Of a DNA stretch of 49,220 nt, positions 31,733 to 42,119 are shown piece after piece. Position numbers and translations under genes: made by a program. Source of the DNA: Pseudomonadota bacterium (GTDB lineage Bacteria; Pseudomonadota; Gammaproteobacteria; Pseudomonadales; Moraxellaceae). The first letter of the stretch is position 1; the number at the start of each line of letters is the position of its first letter. The DNA is taken from positions 1 through 49,220 of the forward strand of contig JAJXWR010000009.1 in assembly GCA_021781515.1 (NCBI GenBank), read 5' to 3'. Under the pieces are notes generated by a model, which saw only the letters and a list, made by a program, of their open reading frames with translations, had not been told where the DNA came from and searched no databases.

Positions 31733-33274
31733 ATGTATAACTTGATCATTGTGATGCTGTTTTTTTTGCTGCAAGTGCTTCCGGCACAGTCGGAAACACT
31801 GACGCCGGATCTGGTCATCATGATTGATGTATCGGGCAGCATGAAACATAACGATCCTGAGGGGGAACGTGGCAAAGCGTTGCAACTGCTGTTGAATCTG
31901 GTGCCGATGGGCAGTGCCGTTACCCTTATTGCATTTGCAACACATCCCCATGAGTTGAGTCATCAGGAAGCGTTGACTGAAGCAGGACGGCAACAAGCGC
32001 TAGCCCAGCAGGGAAAAATTGATAATCACGGTCAGTGGACTGATATTGATGCAGCGCTCAATGCGGGGTTTTCCCGGCTGACCTCTACGAAGGAGGGACG
32101 GCGGAAACACCTGATCCTGTTGACCGATGGTTTTGTGGAATTGGGTCATGGGTCCGCTGCTGATCAGTCCTCGCGGCAACAAATCTGGACAAAAGAACAG
32201 GCACGAGCCCAACAGATGGGGATTCATATTCACGCCATTGATCTCGGAGGCCAGGCGGATGATGCCTTATTGCGTCATTTAAGCCTGGGAACCGGCGGCC
32301 GTTTTGTGCGGGCGCATGACAAGGAACTCAGCAAGATTTTTTTACAGATACTGGATGTGGCGGCACCGCAGCAGCGTATTCCTTTTAAAGGTAAAACCTT
32401 TAGCAGTGATGCAGGGGTGCGTGAACTGACTTTACTGGATTTTCGCAGTCATACCCCACCGGGAGTGAGTATCCCCGCTCTGGAATTGTTGACCCCTTCA
32501 CAACAACATCTGACGGCGCAGGATCATCCGGCGACGGTGCGGTGGGTACATGCAGCTCAGTACGATATTGTTACCGTTTCCAGACCAGAGGCCGGAGTCT
32601 GGCAAATGTCTGATGACCCTGGGCCGGACAGCCGGGTGACCATTCTTTCTGATTTGAATCTGGAGGTGAAGGGGGTTCCTACCAATGCGGCTCCTGACAC
32701 AGCGGTGCATCTGACGATTGATCTGCTCAATAAAGGACGGCTGATTGTAGATCCGGATTTTTTAATGCTGACCTCTCTCTATAGCGTATCCGGTAAAGTG
32801 GGTGAACTCTGGCCGGATCCGTTGAAAATTTATGATGGCCCTGTACAAGGGTCGGTCATGGCACCGGATGACGGAATTTTTCATCAAGAGTTGCAGGGTT
32901 ATCATCAACCTGGGGATTATGTAGTCCGAGTGTTGCTGAAAGGCAGTACGTTTACCCGGGAATTTGATCAGTTAATGCATGTCACAGGGCACCCCTCCGA
33001 ATTACCACCGCCGGTGGTTCATAAAGACCGGACTGTCCATCAAGTGCCTGCAAAAGCGGTGCATGGCGGGCCTGCCTGGTGGCTATTGGTATTGATTGGT
33101 TTGCTGATTATTATAATTTTCGGGGCGTTGGGGTTTTTAGGTTTTATTGCTATTCACAAAATGCGTCTGCGTAATGTACAGCTTAAAAAAGACCAGGCAC
33201 AGGCGAATGCCAGTGACCCTGCATTAACCACTGACAACAGACAGAAGCAGACGGGCAAGGGGCAAAAAAAATAG
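31733..33274 (+). CDS. vWA-domain protein, exported and membrane-anchored
   Basis: I start at ATG 31733 because it begins a clean signal peptide (MYNLIIVMLFFLLQVLPAQS). An upstream in-frame ATG at 31682 would spoil it and overlap the previous gene. The 513-residue protein has a vWA domain with intact MIDAS DVSGS (32-36) and LLTDGFVELG, a beta-rich middle, and a C-terminal membrane helix (WWLLVLIGLLIIIIFGALGF) with a basic tail. The build matches gammaproteobacterial vWA proteins of the TIGR03503 kind, of unknown function. The ribosome site is weak. Confidence 0.75.
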   Translation: MYNLIIVMLFFLLQVLPAQSETLTPDLVIMIDVSGSMKHNDPEGERGKALQLLLNLVPMGSAVTLIAFATHPHELSHQEALTEAGRQQALAQQGKIDNHGQWTDIDAALNAGFSRLTSTKEGRRKHLILLTDGFVELGHGSAADQSSRQQIWTKEQARAQQMGIHIHAIDLGGQADDALLRHLSLGTGGRFVRAHDKELSKIFLQILDVAAPQQRIPFKGKTFSSDAGVRELTLLDFRSHTPPGVSIPALELLTPSQQHLTAQDHPATVRWVHAAQYDIVTVSRPEAGVWQMSDDPGPDSRVTILSDLNLEVKGVPTNAAPDTAVHLTIDLLNKGRLIVDPDFLMLTSLYSVSGKVGELWPDPLKIYDGPVQGSVMAPDDGIFHQELQGYHQPGDYVVRVLLKGSTFTREFDQLMHVTGHPSELPPPVVHKDRTVHQVPAKAVHGGPAWWLLVLIGLLIIIIFGALGFLGFIAIHKMRLRNVQLKKDQAQANASDPALTTDNRQKQTGKGQKK

Positions 33275-33524
33275 GCCGTGTCTGATTGCGTGTTGATTGA
33301 GTGATTTTCTCTGGGCATGAACCTTAGGAATACATCGTGTTTTTATCCAGAGGGTCATATGGTTAGATAATTGAATTAGAATGCGCAACAGATTCAATGA
33401 TCATCTACCGATTTTTGTTGTGGCTTTGGTGTCAGATGCCAGATTTGTAACCGGAGTGCATGCGGTAATCCGTAGGGATGTGTTAGAATCTACAGATATT
33501 TATGCATATTGGCAGGATCAGGGC

Positions 33525-36158
33525 GTGGCCGCACAAAGTAAGCTGAAAGTCATGCCAGTGTGGTGGCGTGCAGGAAATATGATTAAAGTGAATGCCATGG
33601 CACAGTGGACGCTGGGGTTGTGCCTGCTGGTTGCTCTCGGTAGTTATCACCGGGCTGATCCAGGCTGGACTCAGAGCGGTATAGGCGTTCCGGCTTTTAA
33701 TGCCGCCGGTGTCTGGGGGGCTTGGATTGCTGATTTTCTCCTGGGGGTGTTTGGCCCCGTGGCGTGGTTGATCCCTGCCTTTTTGTTTAAATCGCCGTTG
33801 CGTCCCCAGGCAAACGGGCTGCATGTGGCCTTCGGCTTCAGGCTGCTGGCGTTATTGGTCACACTGATCTCCCTCGCTGCACTGCTGCGTTTGCACTGGC
33901 GGTTGCCAACGGATTTTCTGGCCAATGGTTCAGGAGGTCTGGTGGGAGAAGTACTGGGCATGACCAGTTACAGGTATTTTGGACTGACAGGAAGTACAGT
34001 TTTGTTTGCTGGTTGTACCCTGACTGGGCTGACGTTGAGTTTTGAACTGGATCTGGTAAGAGTAACTGAGCAGGTGGGGCAATTGTTTTCTCAATTTGTG
34101 GCGTGGCTGCTTCAGCAGACATGGGGACGGCTCGTTGCGGTTATCCATTCATACCGTCGGCGTAAAGATCTTAAAGTTGATTTTGAACGTGAACAGGCAA
34201 AATTTGCGCTGCATATTACCAACCCTAAAGTAAAAAAACAGATGGTTCAGGTGGAACGTCAGGATCTGGAGCTTGGGTCGACGCCACCACTGTCACAATC
34301 GCCTGAGAAGCGGCCGCTGCCCGTGAAATCTCCAGCCAAACCCGTGGAGAGGCCTTCCGAAACAGTTCTGTCTGAGGGAGGGGCAGAGTCTGTGTTGACA
34401 GATCCGGAACAATGGAATCTGGAGGCAATGGCATTGCCTGATATCGCATCAGAAATGTCTTTTGCCGATTTTGGAAGATCGGAGCATGTGCTGCCGAACC
34501 CCGTTGTTTCTCCGCCAGAACCTTTAAGCCATGCACTGCCGGTGTCGCCCAGTGTACTCAAATCACCGGTGAAGTCCGTGGCCGTGCCGCCTGTGGCAGC
34601 GGCGTCTCCGTCGCAGAATGTACTGCCGCAGGGGGCATTATTTGATTCAATGGTGCAAGATGGCAATAACTTGCCCGGTATTGGGTTGCTGGATCGCCCC
34701 GATAAGGGTCGTAAACGCGGTTATAGTGATGAGGCTTTAGAAGCACTGTCCCGTCTTCTTGAACTGAAGTTGCGTGAATTTAATGTACAGGCGGAAGTCA
34801 CCGCCGTGCATCCGGGGCCAGTGATTACCCGTTTTGAAATTCAACCAGCGCCTGGCGTAAAAGTGGCGCGTATCAGTAATATTGCTAAAGACCTGGCTCG
34901 TTCCCTGGCGGTGTTATCGGTGCGGGTGGTAGAAGTTATCCCCGGAAAATCGGTTGTTGGTGTGGAAATTCCGAATGAACATCGGGAGATAGTGCGTCTG
35001 GCAGAAGTCTTGTCTTCTTCTGAATACGATAGCCGGGAATCCCCATTGACATTGGTATTGGGTAAAGATATTGGCGGTCGGCCGGTAGTGGCGGATCTGG
35101 CGCGTATGCCGCATTTGCTGGTGGCAGGTACGACGGGTTCGGGAAAATCCGTGGGTGTCAATGCGATGTTGCTGAGTATCCTTTACAAAGCGACACCAGA
35201 TCAGGTGCGCTTGATCATGATTGACCCAAAAATGCTGGAACTGTCAATTTACGATGGGATTCCCCATCTGTTGGCTCCCGTGGTGACTGACATGAAAGAA
35301 GCGGCGAATGCGCTGCGCTGGTCGGTGGCTGAAATGGAGCGGCGTTACAAACTGTTGTCCAAAGTAGGCGTGCGCAATCTGGCAGGTTATAACAAGAAAG
35401 TGCAGGAGGCTATTGAGGCAGGCCGACCGATCAGGGATCCGTTGTGGAAACCTCAGGACTTGGCGTTGCAGGAGGAACCGGGATTGCTGCAGCCCCTACC
35501 GTTTATTGTGGTGGTGGTGGATGAATTTGCGGATATGATGATGGTGGTGGGTAAGAAAGTAGAAGAACTGATTGCGCGGATTGCCCAAAAGGCCCGTGCT
35601 GCAGGAATTCATCTGATTCTGGCGACGCAACGGCCCTCGGTCGATGTGATCACCGGCCTGATTAAAGCCAACATACCGACGCGTATCGCCTTTCAGGTCT
35701 CTAGCAAGATTGACTCAAGAACCATTCTTGACCAAGGGGGGGCAGAACAATTGCTGGGTCAGGGCGATATGCTCTTCTTGCCCCCGGGTTCTGGCTTACC
35801 GGAACGGGTGCATGGGGCATTTGTGGCGGATGAGGAAGTGCATCGGGTATGCGACCATTGGCGATCCCGCGGAAGTCCAGAATATATTGATGAAATCCTT
35901 GAAGGCAGTTTTGACGCAGGTGAGGCTGGGGGAGGGGATTCTGAAGATCAAGCCTCAGCCGAACAGGATCCCTTGTATGACCAGGCCGTTGCCTTTGTTC
36001 TGGAAACACGCAGAGCTTCTGCCTCCTTTGTACAACGGCGTTTTAAGATCGGCTATAACCGGGCCGCCCGTTTGGTTGAGGCCATGGAAGAAGCGGGCGT
36101 CGTCAGTGCCATGGGGAGCAATGGTCAGCGGGAAATATTGGTGCCTGATCGTCACTAG
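33525..36158 (+). CDS. ftsK: DNA translocase FtsK
   Basis: I prefer the GTG at 33525 (878 residues), 7 nt after AGGA. The frame is open from 33381, and ATG 33552 is another option. Four N-terminal membrane helices (first: [14 protein letters not shown]) are followed by a Ser/Pro linker, then the motor with Walker A GTTGSGKS (535-542) and Walker [11 protein letters not shown] (Asp666), and a C-terminal gamma winged helix ([20 protein letters not shown]) that reads KOPS sites. FtsK pumps DNA at the division septum and activates XerCD. The length is typical of the shorter, Pseudomonas-like FtsK. The 250-bp upstream gap shows no other gene. Confidence 0.94.
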
Positions 36159-36210
36159 ACAGCAATGGAACAAAAGTTGACAGGACATTCTGGAGACTTA
36201 CGGAGGCAAT

Positions 36211-36858
36211 GTGTTGAAATCATGGGTAACGTTCTATTCTTTATTTTTTTTGCTGATCTCTAGTGGCAATAACTGGGCGGATAGCACTGCGATACAGCAT
36301 CTCAATGACAATCTGAAGCAGATTGATGCAGCCAGTGCTGATTTTTCGCAGCACCTTATCGACGTCCATGGTGTGCGCGGTCGGGAATTTCGTGGGCATA
36401 TGCAAGTGGCGCGACCTGGTTTTTTTCGTTGGGATACTCAGGAACCTTATGCCCAGACCATTGTGGCCGATGGCAAAAAAGTATGGGTTTATGACCCTGA
36501 TCTTAATCAGGTGCTGATCCAGGATCTGGATAAACAGGTCGGCAATACCCCGGCGCTTTTATTAAGCAGTGATAGCAATACCCTGGCAAAAGCCTTTGAT
36601 ATCGTTGAAGAACCCGCCGCTGCGGGCCAGTCTGCATTTTTATTGCACCCTCGCTCTGGTCAGGCGTTGTTTGAGGCCATGCGTATTAAGTTTGCGCATG
36701 GATTCATTGAGGAGATGCAGTTAAAAGATGCCATGGGGCAAAAAACCAGAATTCAGTTCAGTCAGGTCAAATACCATCAGGCGGTTGATAAAAAAGTATT
36801 TCATTTTTCCATTCCTCCCGGGGCAGATGTTGTGCAGCAATCAACCACTACACCTTGA
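36211..36858 (+). CDS. lolA: Outer-membrane lipoprotein carrier LolA
   Basis: The 215-residue protein starts at GTG 36211, 5 nt after GGAGG. A signal peptide (about residues 1-23, ending NNWADS) precedes the LolA body with the typical SADFSQHLID, GHMQVARPGFFRW and DGKKVWVYDPDLNQV blocks. It ferries lipoproteins through the periplasm from LolCDE to LolB. This is relevant to the two lipoproteins in the window. The order ftsK-lolA-rarA is conserved in gammaproteobacteria. Confidence 0.92.
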   Translation: MLKSWVTFYSLFFLLISSGNNWADSTAIQHLNDNLKQIDAASADFSQHLIDVHGVRGREFRGHMQVARPGFFRWDTQEPYAQTIVADGKKVWVYDPDLNQVLIQDLDKQVGNTPALLLSSDSNTLAKAFDIVEEPAAAGQSAFLLHPRSGQALFEAMRIKFAHGFIEEMQLKDAMGQKTRIQFSQVKYHQAVDKKVFHFSIPPGADVVQQSTTTP

Positions 36859-36872
36859 GTGATTGTTGATTG

Positions 36873-36902
36873 ACGGGGTGTGGCGGGCGTGCCGTTTTTT
36901 TT
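36873..36902 (+). terminator. Possible weak terminator after lolA
   Basis: A GC-rich stretch with short complementary ends (ACGG...CCGT) leads directly into eight T residues (36895-36902). The stem is poor, so partial termination between lolA and rarA is the most that can be said. Confidence 0.3.
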
Positions 36903-36924
36903 CCTAGGGTTCTGAAATGCCTAC

Positions 36925-38232
36925 ATGAGTAGTTTATTTGCCAAAACAGTTGTTGCACCACTAGCCGAGGCACTTCGGCCACGAACTCTAGAGGAAGTGA
37001 TTGGGCAGTCGCATCTTTTGGGGGCTGGTAAACCCCTGCAATTGGCTTTTCAGTCTGGAAAAGCGCATTCCATGATCTTCTGGGGGCCACCGGGCGTGGG
37101 AAAAACCACGCTGGCACGGCTGACTGCCCAGTATTTTAACTGTGAATTCATTGCACTGTCTGCGGTGTTATCGGGTGTAAAAGACATCAGGGCCGCTGTG
37201 GAACAGGCACAACTGAATCTTGAGGCTGGAAATCAGACGATTTTGTTTGTCGATGAAATTCACCGGTTCAATAAATCCCAGCAAGATGCCATTCTTCCTT
37301 ATGCGGAAAGCGGTCTGGTTACCTTTATTGGTGCGACCACCGAGAATCCATCGTTTGAGGTCAATTCTGCCCTGCTGTCACGTGCGCAGGTGTATGTGCT
37401 GAAACCCTTATCAGATGCCGAGTTACGACAACTGTTGCAGCGGGTAAAAACCAGGGTCTTAGGGCACTTGAGTTTTGAAGAACGGGCGGTTGACACACTC
37501 ATCGGTTATGCCGATGGGGATGCCCGACGTTTCCTGAATTTACTGGAGCAATGTGCCACCGCAGCGGCGACGTGTGGGGTCAACACTATTGACGCTGATT
37601 TTGCTGGAAATGCCTTGACCCTTAATTCAAGACGTTTTGATAAAGGTGGAGATAATTTCTATGATCAGATTTCCGCACTGCACAAGTCAGTTCGTGGATC
37701 TAATCCGGATGCTGCACTTTACTGGTTGACGAGAATGCTGGATGGCGGTGCAGACCCTCGCTATCTTTCCAGACGAATTATCAGAATGGCGTGGGAAGAT
37801 ATTGGGTTAGCCGACCCAAGAGCCATGCAGATTGCCAATGAAGCGGCTGCGACGTTTGAACGATTAGGCAGTCCGGAAGGGGAACTGGCGCTCGGCCAGG
37901 CGGTTATTTTTCTGGCGGTGGCTGCCAAAAGTAATGCAGGTTACAAAGCATTCAATCAGGCGCAGGCCTTTGTCAAACAGGACAAAAGCCGGGAAGTGCC
38001 CATGCATTTGCGTAATGCGCCGACGTCGCTGATGAAGGAAGCCGGGTATGGTCATGCGTACCGCTATGCCCATGATGAACCAGATGCTTATGCGGCTGGG
38101 GAAACTTATCTTCCCGAAGGGATGCAAGAACCGGGCTGGTATCAGCCGGTGCCCCGTGGCCTAGAAATAAAAATTGCTGAAAAACTGGCACTGTTAAAAA
38201 AACGGGATGCGCAGGCAGGCAAAAAAACCTGA
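36925..38232 (+). CDS. rarA: Replication-associated recombination protein RarA (MgsA)
   Basis: The 435-residue AAA+ ATPase has Walker A GPPGVGKT (54-61), Walker B FVDEIHRFNKSQQD, sensor ATTENPSFEVN and the C-terminal tetramerisation region (GSNPDAALYWLTRMLDGG). It acts at stalled replication forks and resembles the clamp-loader. Length is normal. serS, which follows rarA in E. coli, is missing. A minus-strand gene converges after 82 bp instead. Confidence 0.94.
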   Translation: MSSLFAKTVVAPLAEALRPRTLEEVIGQSHLLGAGKPLQLAFQSGKAHSMIFWGPPGVGKTTLARLTAQYFNCEFIALSAVLSGVKDIRAAVEQAQLNLEAGNQTILFVDEIHRFNKSQQDAILPYAESGLVTFIGATTENPSFEVNSALLSRAQVYVLKPLSDAELRQLLQRVKTRVLGHLSFEERAVDTLIGYADGDARRFLNLLEQCATAAATCGVNTIDADFAGNALTLNSRRFDKGGDNFYDQISALHKSVRGSNPDAALYWLTRMLDGGADPRYLSRRIIRMAWEDIGLADPRAMQIANEAAATFERLGSPEGELALGQAVIFLAVAAKSNAGYKAFNQAQAFVKQDKSREVPMHLRNAPTSLMKEAGYGHAYRYAHDEPDAYAAGETYLPEGMQEPGWYQPVPRGLEIKIAEKLALLKKRDAQAGKKT

Positions 38233-38314
38233 GTCAGGAACTACCTCTGCCTCACGATCAAGATGTGCCATTTTTTTCGATCAATCAAAGAATACGCATA
38301 CCCTATAGGCTACC

Positions 38315-38779
38315 CTAATGCAACTCCGCAATAATCTGCAATTGCCGGTTATCGACATCGCGACGGTAAGCAAATCCCATGGTCAGGGCATTATGTGCCA
38401 CCGTGTCTAATACAGACTGTTCAGAGGCCATCAGCCGCGGTGGAGTGGCATGTCCGGTAAACAGTAATCTGGCCCAGAAAGCATCAAATTTTTCCATACT
38501 GACATTGAGTAATCGTCCATAAAAATCCTGACGTAACTGGGTATTGTTGCGTATATCCAGAGGAACGGGTTTGATGCCGTTTTTCAGGATTGTGATTTTA
38601 CCAGAATAAATATACTCGATATCCTGTGTGGATAACTGGTTTAAGGGGCTGTTTTTGGCCACAACGACCACGACACTATCGGGAGTGTTAACAGAGGCAA
38701 TGACCGGGAACGCCCAAAGCTGCACAAATATCAGGAGCAGCAGGAGTGGTTGACGTAGGAAGCGGTGGAATTGAGTCAT
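38315..38779 (-). CDS. PstS-like periplasmic substrate-binding protein
   Basis: The true start is probably ATG 38779, which begins a signal peptide (FLRQPLLLLLIFVQLWAF) and lies 2 nt after the preceding stop, giving 154 residues. The mature part resembles one lobe of phosphate-type binding proteins (LSTQDIEYIYSGKITILKNG, then VPLDIRN and the Phe/Trp-rich KFDAFWARLLFTG). It is much shorter than a full PstS (about 320), so it is a single-lobe, half-size variant. Such proteins often lie with a GGDEF or sensor gene and an outer-membrane protein, as here. Confidence 0.72.
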   Translation of the reverse strand: MTQFHRFLRQPLLLLLIFVQLWAFPVIASVNTPDSVVVVVAKNSPLNQLSTQDIEYIYSGKITILKNGIKPVPLDIRNNTQLRQDFYGRLLNVSMEKFDAFWARLLFTGHATPPRLMASEQSVLDTVAHNALTMGFAYRRDVDNRQLQIIAELH

Positions 38780-38781
38780 GA

Positions 38782-40170
38782 TCAGAACACCGTATCCCAG
38801 GTGAGTGTTACACCGGTGACTCCCCGAGGATCCAGGGAGGTGGTGGGCGGGTATTGCCATAACTCATAGCCATTACCGATGATCAGTGTTTTGTCTACCT
38901 GTAATTTGAGATCCATGCGCGGACGGAAATCCCAGCGCAGTCCCATAGAGAACGTTTCCTGGTTTTCCTGAAAACCATTGAAATAGCGGGTATTAAATTG
39001 CGAGGCCATGGATTGGCCATAATAATAACCGCCGATTATTTTTAACTGTACAGCGACAGGCAGGTTTGCCGTGCCTGTCGGCGCAGCAGCAGTAGCCACC
39101 TGATAGGTAGAGCGAAGCGGACTGACCCGGGAATAATTGACAAAGGGCAGCAGATCGGGTGTCAGGTGCCAGCCCAGTGTCAGATAGCCGTTCAACATAG
39201 AGGGTTTGAACTGACTTTGAAAGGCAGTGGCCGCCATCTCAGAAAGGACTAACAGTTTTCCGTTGTCGTAACTGAAACTGGCATCATAAAAGGCCACTGA
39301 GGTGCCCATGATATCGGCGTTTTGCCCCAGACCAGCAAGAGGAGGATAATAAGGCCCCAGTGTATTGGCCTGTTGCAGAATATTTTCCAGACCTGGGAAC
39401 GTCGAGCCGATCTTCATGGTCATATAAGCCAGTCGGGCACTGGCATTATGATCGTTGAAAATTACCGTACCACCCAGCATCGGTGATAAATTCAAGGAAA
39501 AGGAATCCGTATTCACTACGGGATCAGGGAGGTAGTAACTGGAATCAGACCGGGCCGCAAAAGTACGCACCTCAATACTGCGGTCGGGAGAAAAATCATG
39601 ATGCCAGCTGACATCAGCGCCCGTCATTGAATAAATGGGCATGAATGCATAAAATTCCACAGGAGGTCGAACCCACGGGTAGACGTACCCCAGGTTTCTT
39701 TGATCGGAAAGCGCAAAGCAATACACCCCCATCCTTCCGGCACGAACAGAAATATTGTCATCAAAGTCATATTTAAGAAATGCCCAAGGGATCATGTTGT
39801 TGGCGTTCTGTTCAATGCGCGGGGCTGCTACTGCCTGCACGGTCATACTCAGACGACTGGTGGTTTGCCAGTCGGCCTGTAAGCCTAGGCGGCTATCGGC
39901 ATCTGCCGGATTACCGTAGTGCCCCATGCCCATTCTTGAACTAAAATCCCGCACTAATACTGCATTTTTCTGATTCAGCCAGGCGGCACCCACGGTGCTG
40001 AATCCATGCAGCTGCACAGAAGACAACTGGGAATCAGATGTGTCCCACAGTTCCGCCATGGCACCGCTGGCACCAAGCAGCAGACCGCTGAAGAACAAGA
40101 GGCGCAGGGTAAACTGCACTATAAACTTTGCTGTCAATCGTAATACCTTTTTCTCTGGATGTTCTGGCAA
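38782..40170 (-). CDS. Outer-membrane beta-barrel (porin-like) protein
   Basis: The 462-residue product has a signal peptide ending GASGAMA followed by LHGFSTVGAAW, a pattern typical of porin-like first strands. The rest alternates short polar turns and amphipathic strands and ends in aromatic VTLTWDTVF, as required for BAM insertion. The family is not identified beyond that. The start is uncertain. The listed one is TTG at 40170. A TTG at 40137, 8 nt after AAGG, would give a tidier signal peptide. It sits between the diguanylate cyclase (8-bp gap) and the binding protein in one minus-strand unit. Confidence 0.75.
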   Translation of the reverse strand: MPEHPEKKVLRLTAKFIVQFTLRLLFFSGLLLGASGAMAELWDTSDSQLSSVQLHGFSTVGAAWLNQKNAVLVRDFSSRMGMGHYGNPADADSRLGLQADWQTTSRLSMTVQAVAAPRIEQNANNMIPWAFLKYDFDDNISVRAGRMGVYCFALSDQRNLGYVYPWVRPPVEFYAFMPIYSMTGADVSWHHDFSPDRSIEVRTFAARSDSSYYLPDPVVNTDSFSLNLSPMLGGTVIFNDHNASARLAYMTMKIGSTFPGLENILQQANTLGPYYPPLAGLGQNADIMGTSVAFYDASFSYDNGKLLVLSEMAATAFQSQFKPSMLNGYLTLGWHLTPDLLPFVNYSRVSPLRSTYQVATAAAPTGTANLPVAVQLKIIGGYYYGQSMASQFNTRYFNGFQENQETFSMGLRWDFRPRMDLKLQVDKTLIIGNGYELWQYPPTTSLDPRGVTGVTLTWDTVF

Positions 40171-40178
40171 TGTTTCAG

Positions 40179-41843
40179 TTAACCGTTATTTACAACTTTG
40201 ACGGGTTCTTCATAGTCACTCCCATTGTAGATGCAATATCCACAACGGCCAGCCCGTTTAACCCGATACATGGCTTCATCAGCACAGTGCATCAAATAGG
40301 TCAGGTCCGTGCCACATTGTGGAACCAGTGCTACTCCTATAGAGGCTCCCACCTGTTCCCGGACATCGGGAGCGATCAACACCGGTTGGGTAAGCACTTC
40401 AATGATTCGGTGCAGTATTTTCGGAAAATGGTTGACGGATTCCACATGAAACAGCCCCACCAGAAATTCATCACCGCCTAAACGGGCCACAACATCAATG
40501 GACCTGGATATTTCCTGCATTCGCCGTGCTGTGGTTATCAAAATGGTGTCACCGGCTGCATGGCCATATGTATCGTTAATGAATTTAAAACGATCCAGAT
40601 CAATCAGCAGGATGGCTCCTTTGGGTGAACTGTTGGCGGCCAGTAACAGTGTGTCTATAGCTGCCATGCCGGCGGCCCGATTCTTTAATTGAGTAAGGGC
40701 GTCATGTTCAGCACGGTACTTTGATTCATCTTCCTTGCGTTTACGTTCGCTGATATCTAACAACACACATTCTAATAAACGACAATTTTCCTGAGTCTGT
40801 GCCTGCGGATCTTCCTCCGCAAAATGCGAAGAGACCGAAACATTCAGCCAGGCAGGTCGGGGCGCATCCGTGTGGACGGTTTTACGGTACAAGGGAATGT
40901 CTCTGGTGATCATCTGGCCGCTATTCAGTGCCGATTCCATGAGTTCCTGAAAATACTGATTGTCGCCAAAGACGACTTCCAGCCAGTGCTGATCCAGACA
41001 GAACGGTCCATCGGCGGAAAAATCCAGCCCCAGCATGTGCGATACGGCGGGATTTGCCAGAATACAACGGCCATTTTCATCAATCAGGGCAATACCGGTA
41101 CGGGCATGATCAAAAATAGACTGGTATTGTTGCTGAAGGGAATGGATGATCATCCGCAGATGGCGCTCTTCCGTCAACGTCGATTCCACAGTAGCCAACA
41201 GGCTATTGATGTCCACCACCAGCGCTCCGAATTCGTTATGGCGATGTATTTCAGGAACCGACAGACGGCTGGAAGATCCCGGGAGCAGATTATGGATGGA
41301 CTCGGCCATCTGGGTCAGCGGTTGGGTCAGAATGCGCTGGGTGGCAATGCTCAGCGTCAGTGCCGATCCCAACAATACCAGTAAAATCATGCTCGATATA
41401 AGGCGGGCCAGTTTTAAGGCACGATCCCGCACCACTGCGGCATTGATCGTGACATGCAGTATGCCAATGGATTCGTGCTGATTAAACGGGGAACTGACAA
41501 GTAGTTCTTTGCTTTGATGGCAGAAATTGCCATTTCCTGTAAAGCGAAAAAAACTGTGTGCATTATCATTCATACGGGCTGAGCAGATCAGTGGATTATG
41601 AATCAGCACGTGCAAGGCTTCATCGGCCAGTTCTTTGTTTTCGGTATACACCGCAATAGAAGCGGTATCGGCCACCGCCAGCATACTTTGCTGAATTTCA
41701 TCGACAGAAGACTGCAGGGAGTGTTGATAGGCATTGAAATAACCAAAAATGATCAGCAATAGACCCAACACGGCCGTAAACGCAGTAACACGCAAATGCA
41801 GCAGGGTTTTTAAGTGAGTCGAGCGAAATAGTTGTACAAGCAT
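40179..41843 (-). CDS. Membrane diguanylate cyclase (HAMP-PAS-GGDEF)
   Basis: Starting at ATG 41843 gives 554 residues. Longer in-frame starts exist (41963, 41981), and the ribosome site is ambiguous. Two membrane helices (LRVTAFTAVLGLLLIIFGYF and LISSMILLVLLGSALTLSI) flank a periplasmic domain of about 110 residues. Then come a HAMP linker, a PAS domain (FDHARTGIALIDENGRCILA) and an intact GGDEF domain with LGGDEF and the inhibitory RxxD site (RSID) five residues before it. It should make cyclic di-GMP in response to a periplasmic signal, possibly from the binding protein encoded in the same unit. Confidence 0.88.
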   Translation of the reverse strand: MLVQLFRSTHLKTLLHLRVTAFTAVLGLLLIIFGYFNAYQHSLQSSVDEIQQSMLAVADTASIAVYTENKELADEALHVLIHNPLICSARMNDNAHSFFRFTGNGNFCHQSKELLVSSPFNQHESIGILHVTINAAVVRDRALKLARLISSMILLVLLGSALTLSIATQRILTQPLTQMAESIHNLLPGSSSRLSVPEIHRHNEFGALVVDINSLLATVESTLTEERHLRMIIHSLQQQYQSIFDHARTGIALIDENGRCILANPAVSHMLGLDFSADGPFCLDQHWLEVVFGDNQYFQELMESALNSGQMITRDIPLYRKTVHTDAPRPAWLNVSVSSHFAEEDPQAQTQENCRLLECVLLDISERKRKEDESKYRAEHDALTQLKNRAAGMAAIDTLLLAANSSPKGAILLIDLDRFKFINDTYGHAAGDTILITTARRMQEISRSIDVVARLGGDEFLVGLFHVESVNHFPKILHRIIEVLTQPVLIAPDVREQVGASIGVALVPQCGTDLTYLMHCADEAMYRVKRAGRCGYCIYNGSDYEEPVKVVNNG

Positions 41844-42119
41844 CCCTGGATGGCCACTCTGCTGAAATACATCAATAGAATGAGTGTAGCTGATATGCGG
41901 TTTTTCTGTAGACACCCCTCGGTGCTTGAATCCATATGATTGGTGTGGGTACCTGCCTTGCATTATGCCTGAGCCTCTCATTTTCCCCCTGTAATGGTAA
42001 CTACGGGGGCAGAGACTGGTTAGAAAAATGTCCGTGCCCTGGCGGATTAAAATTCTATACTGAGGTGATTCAAGCGGCGGAATTGCTTCTACTGTTATTG
42101 ATTATTAAAGGAGTTTTTG

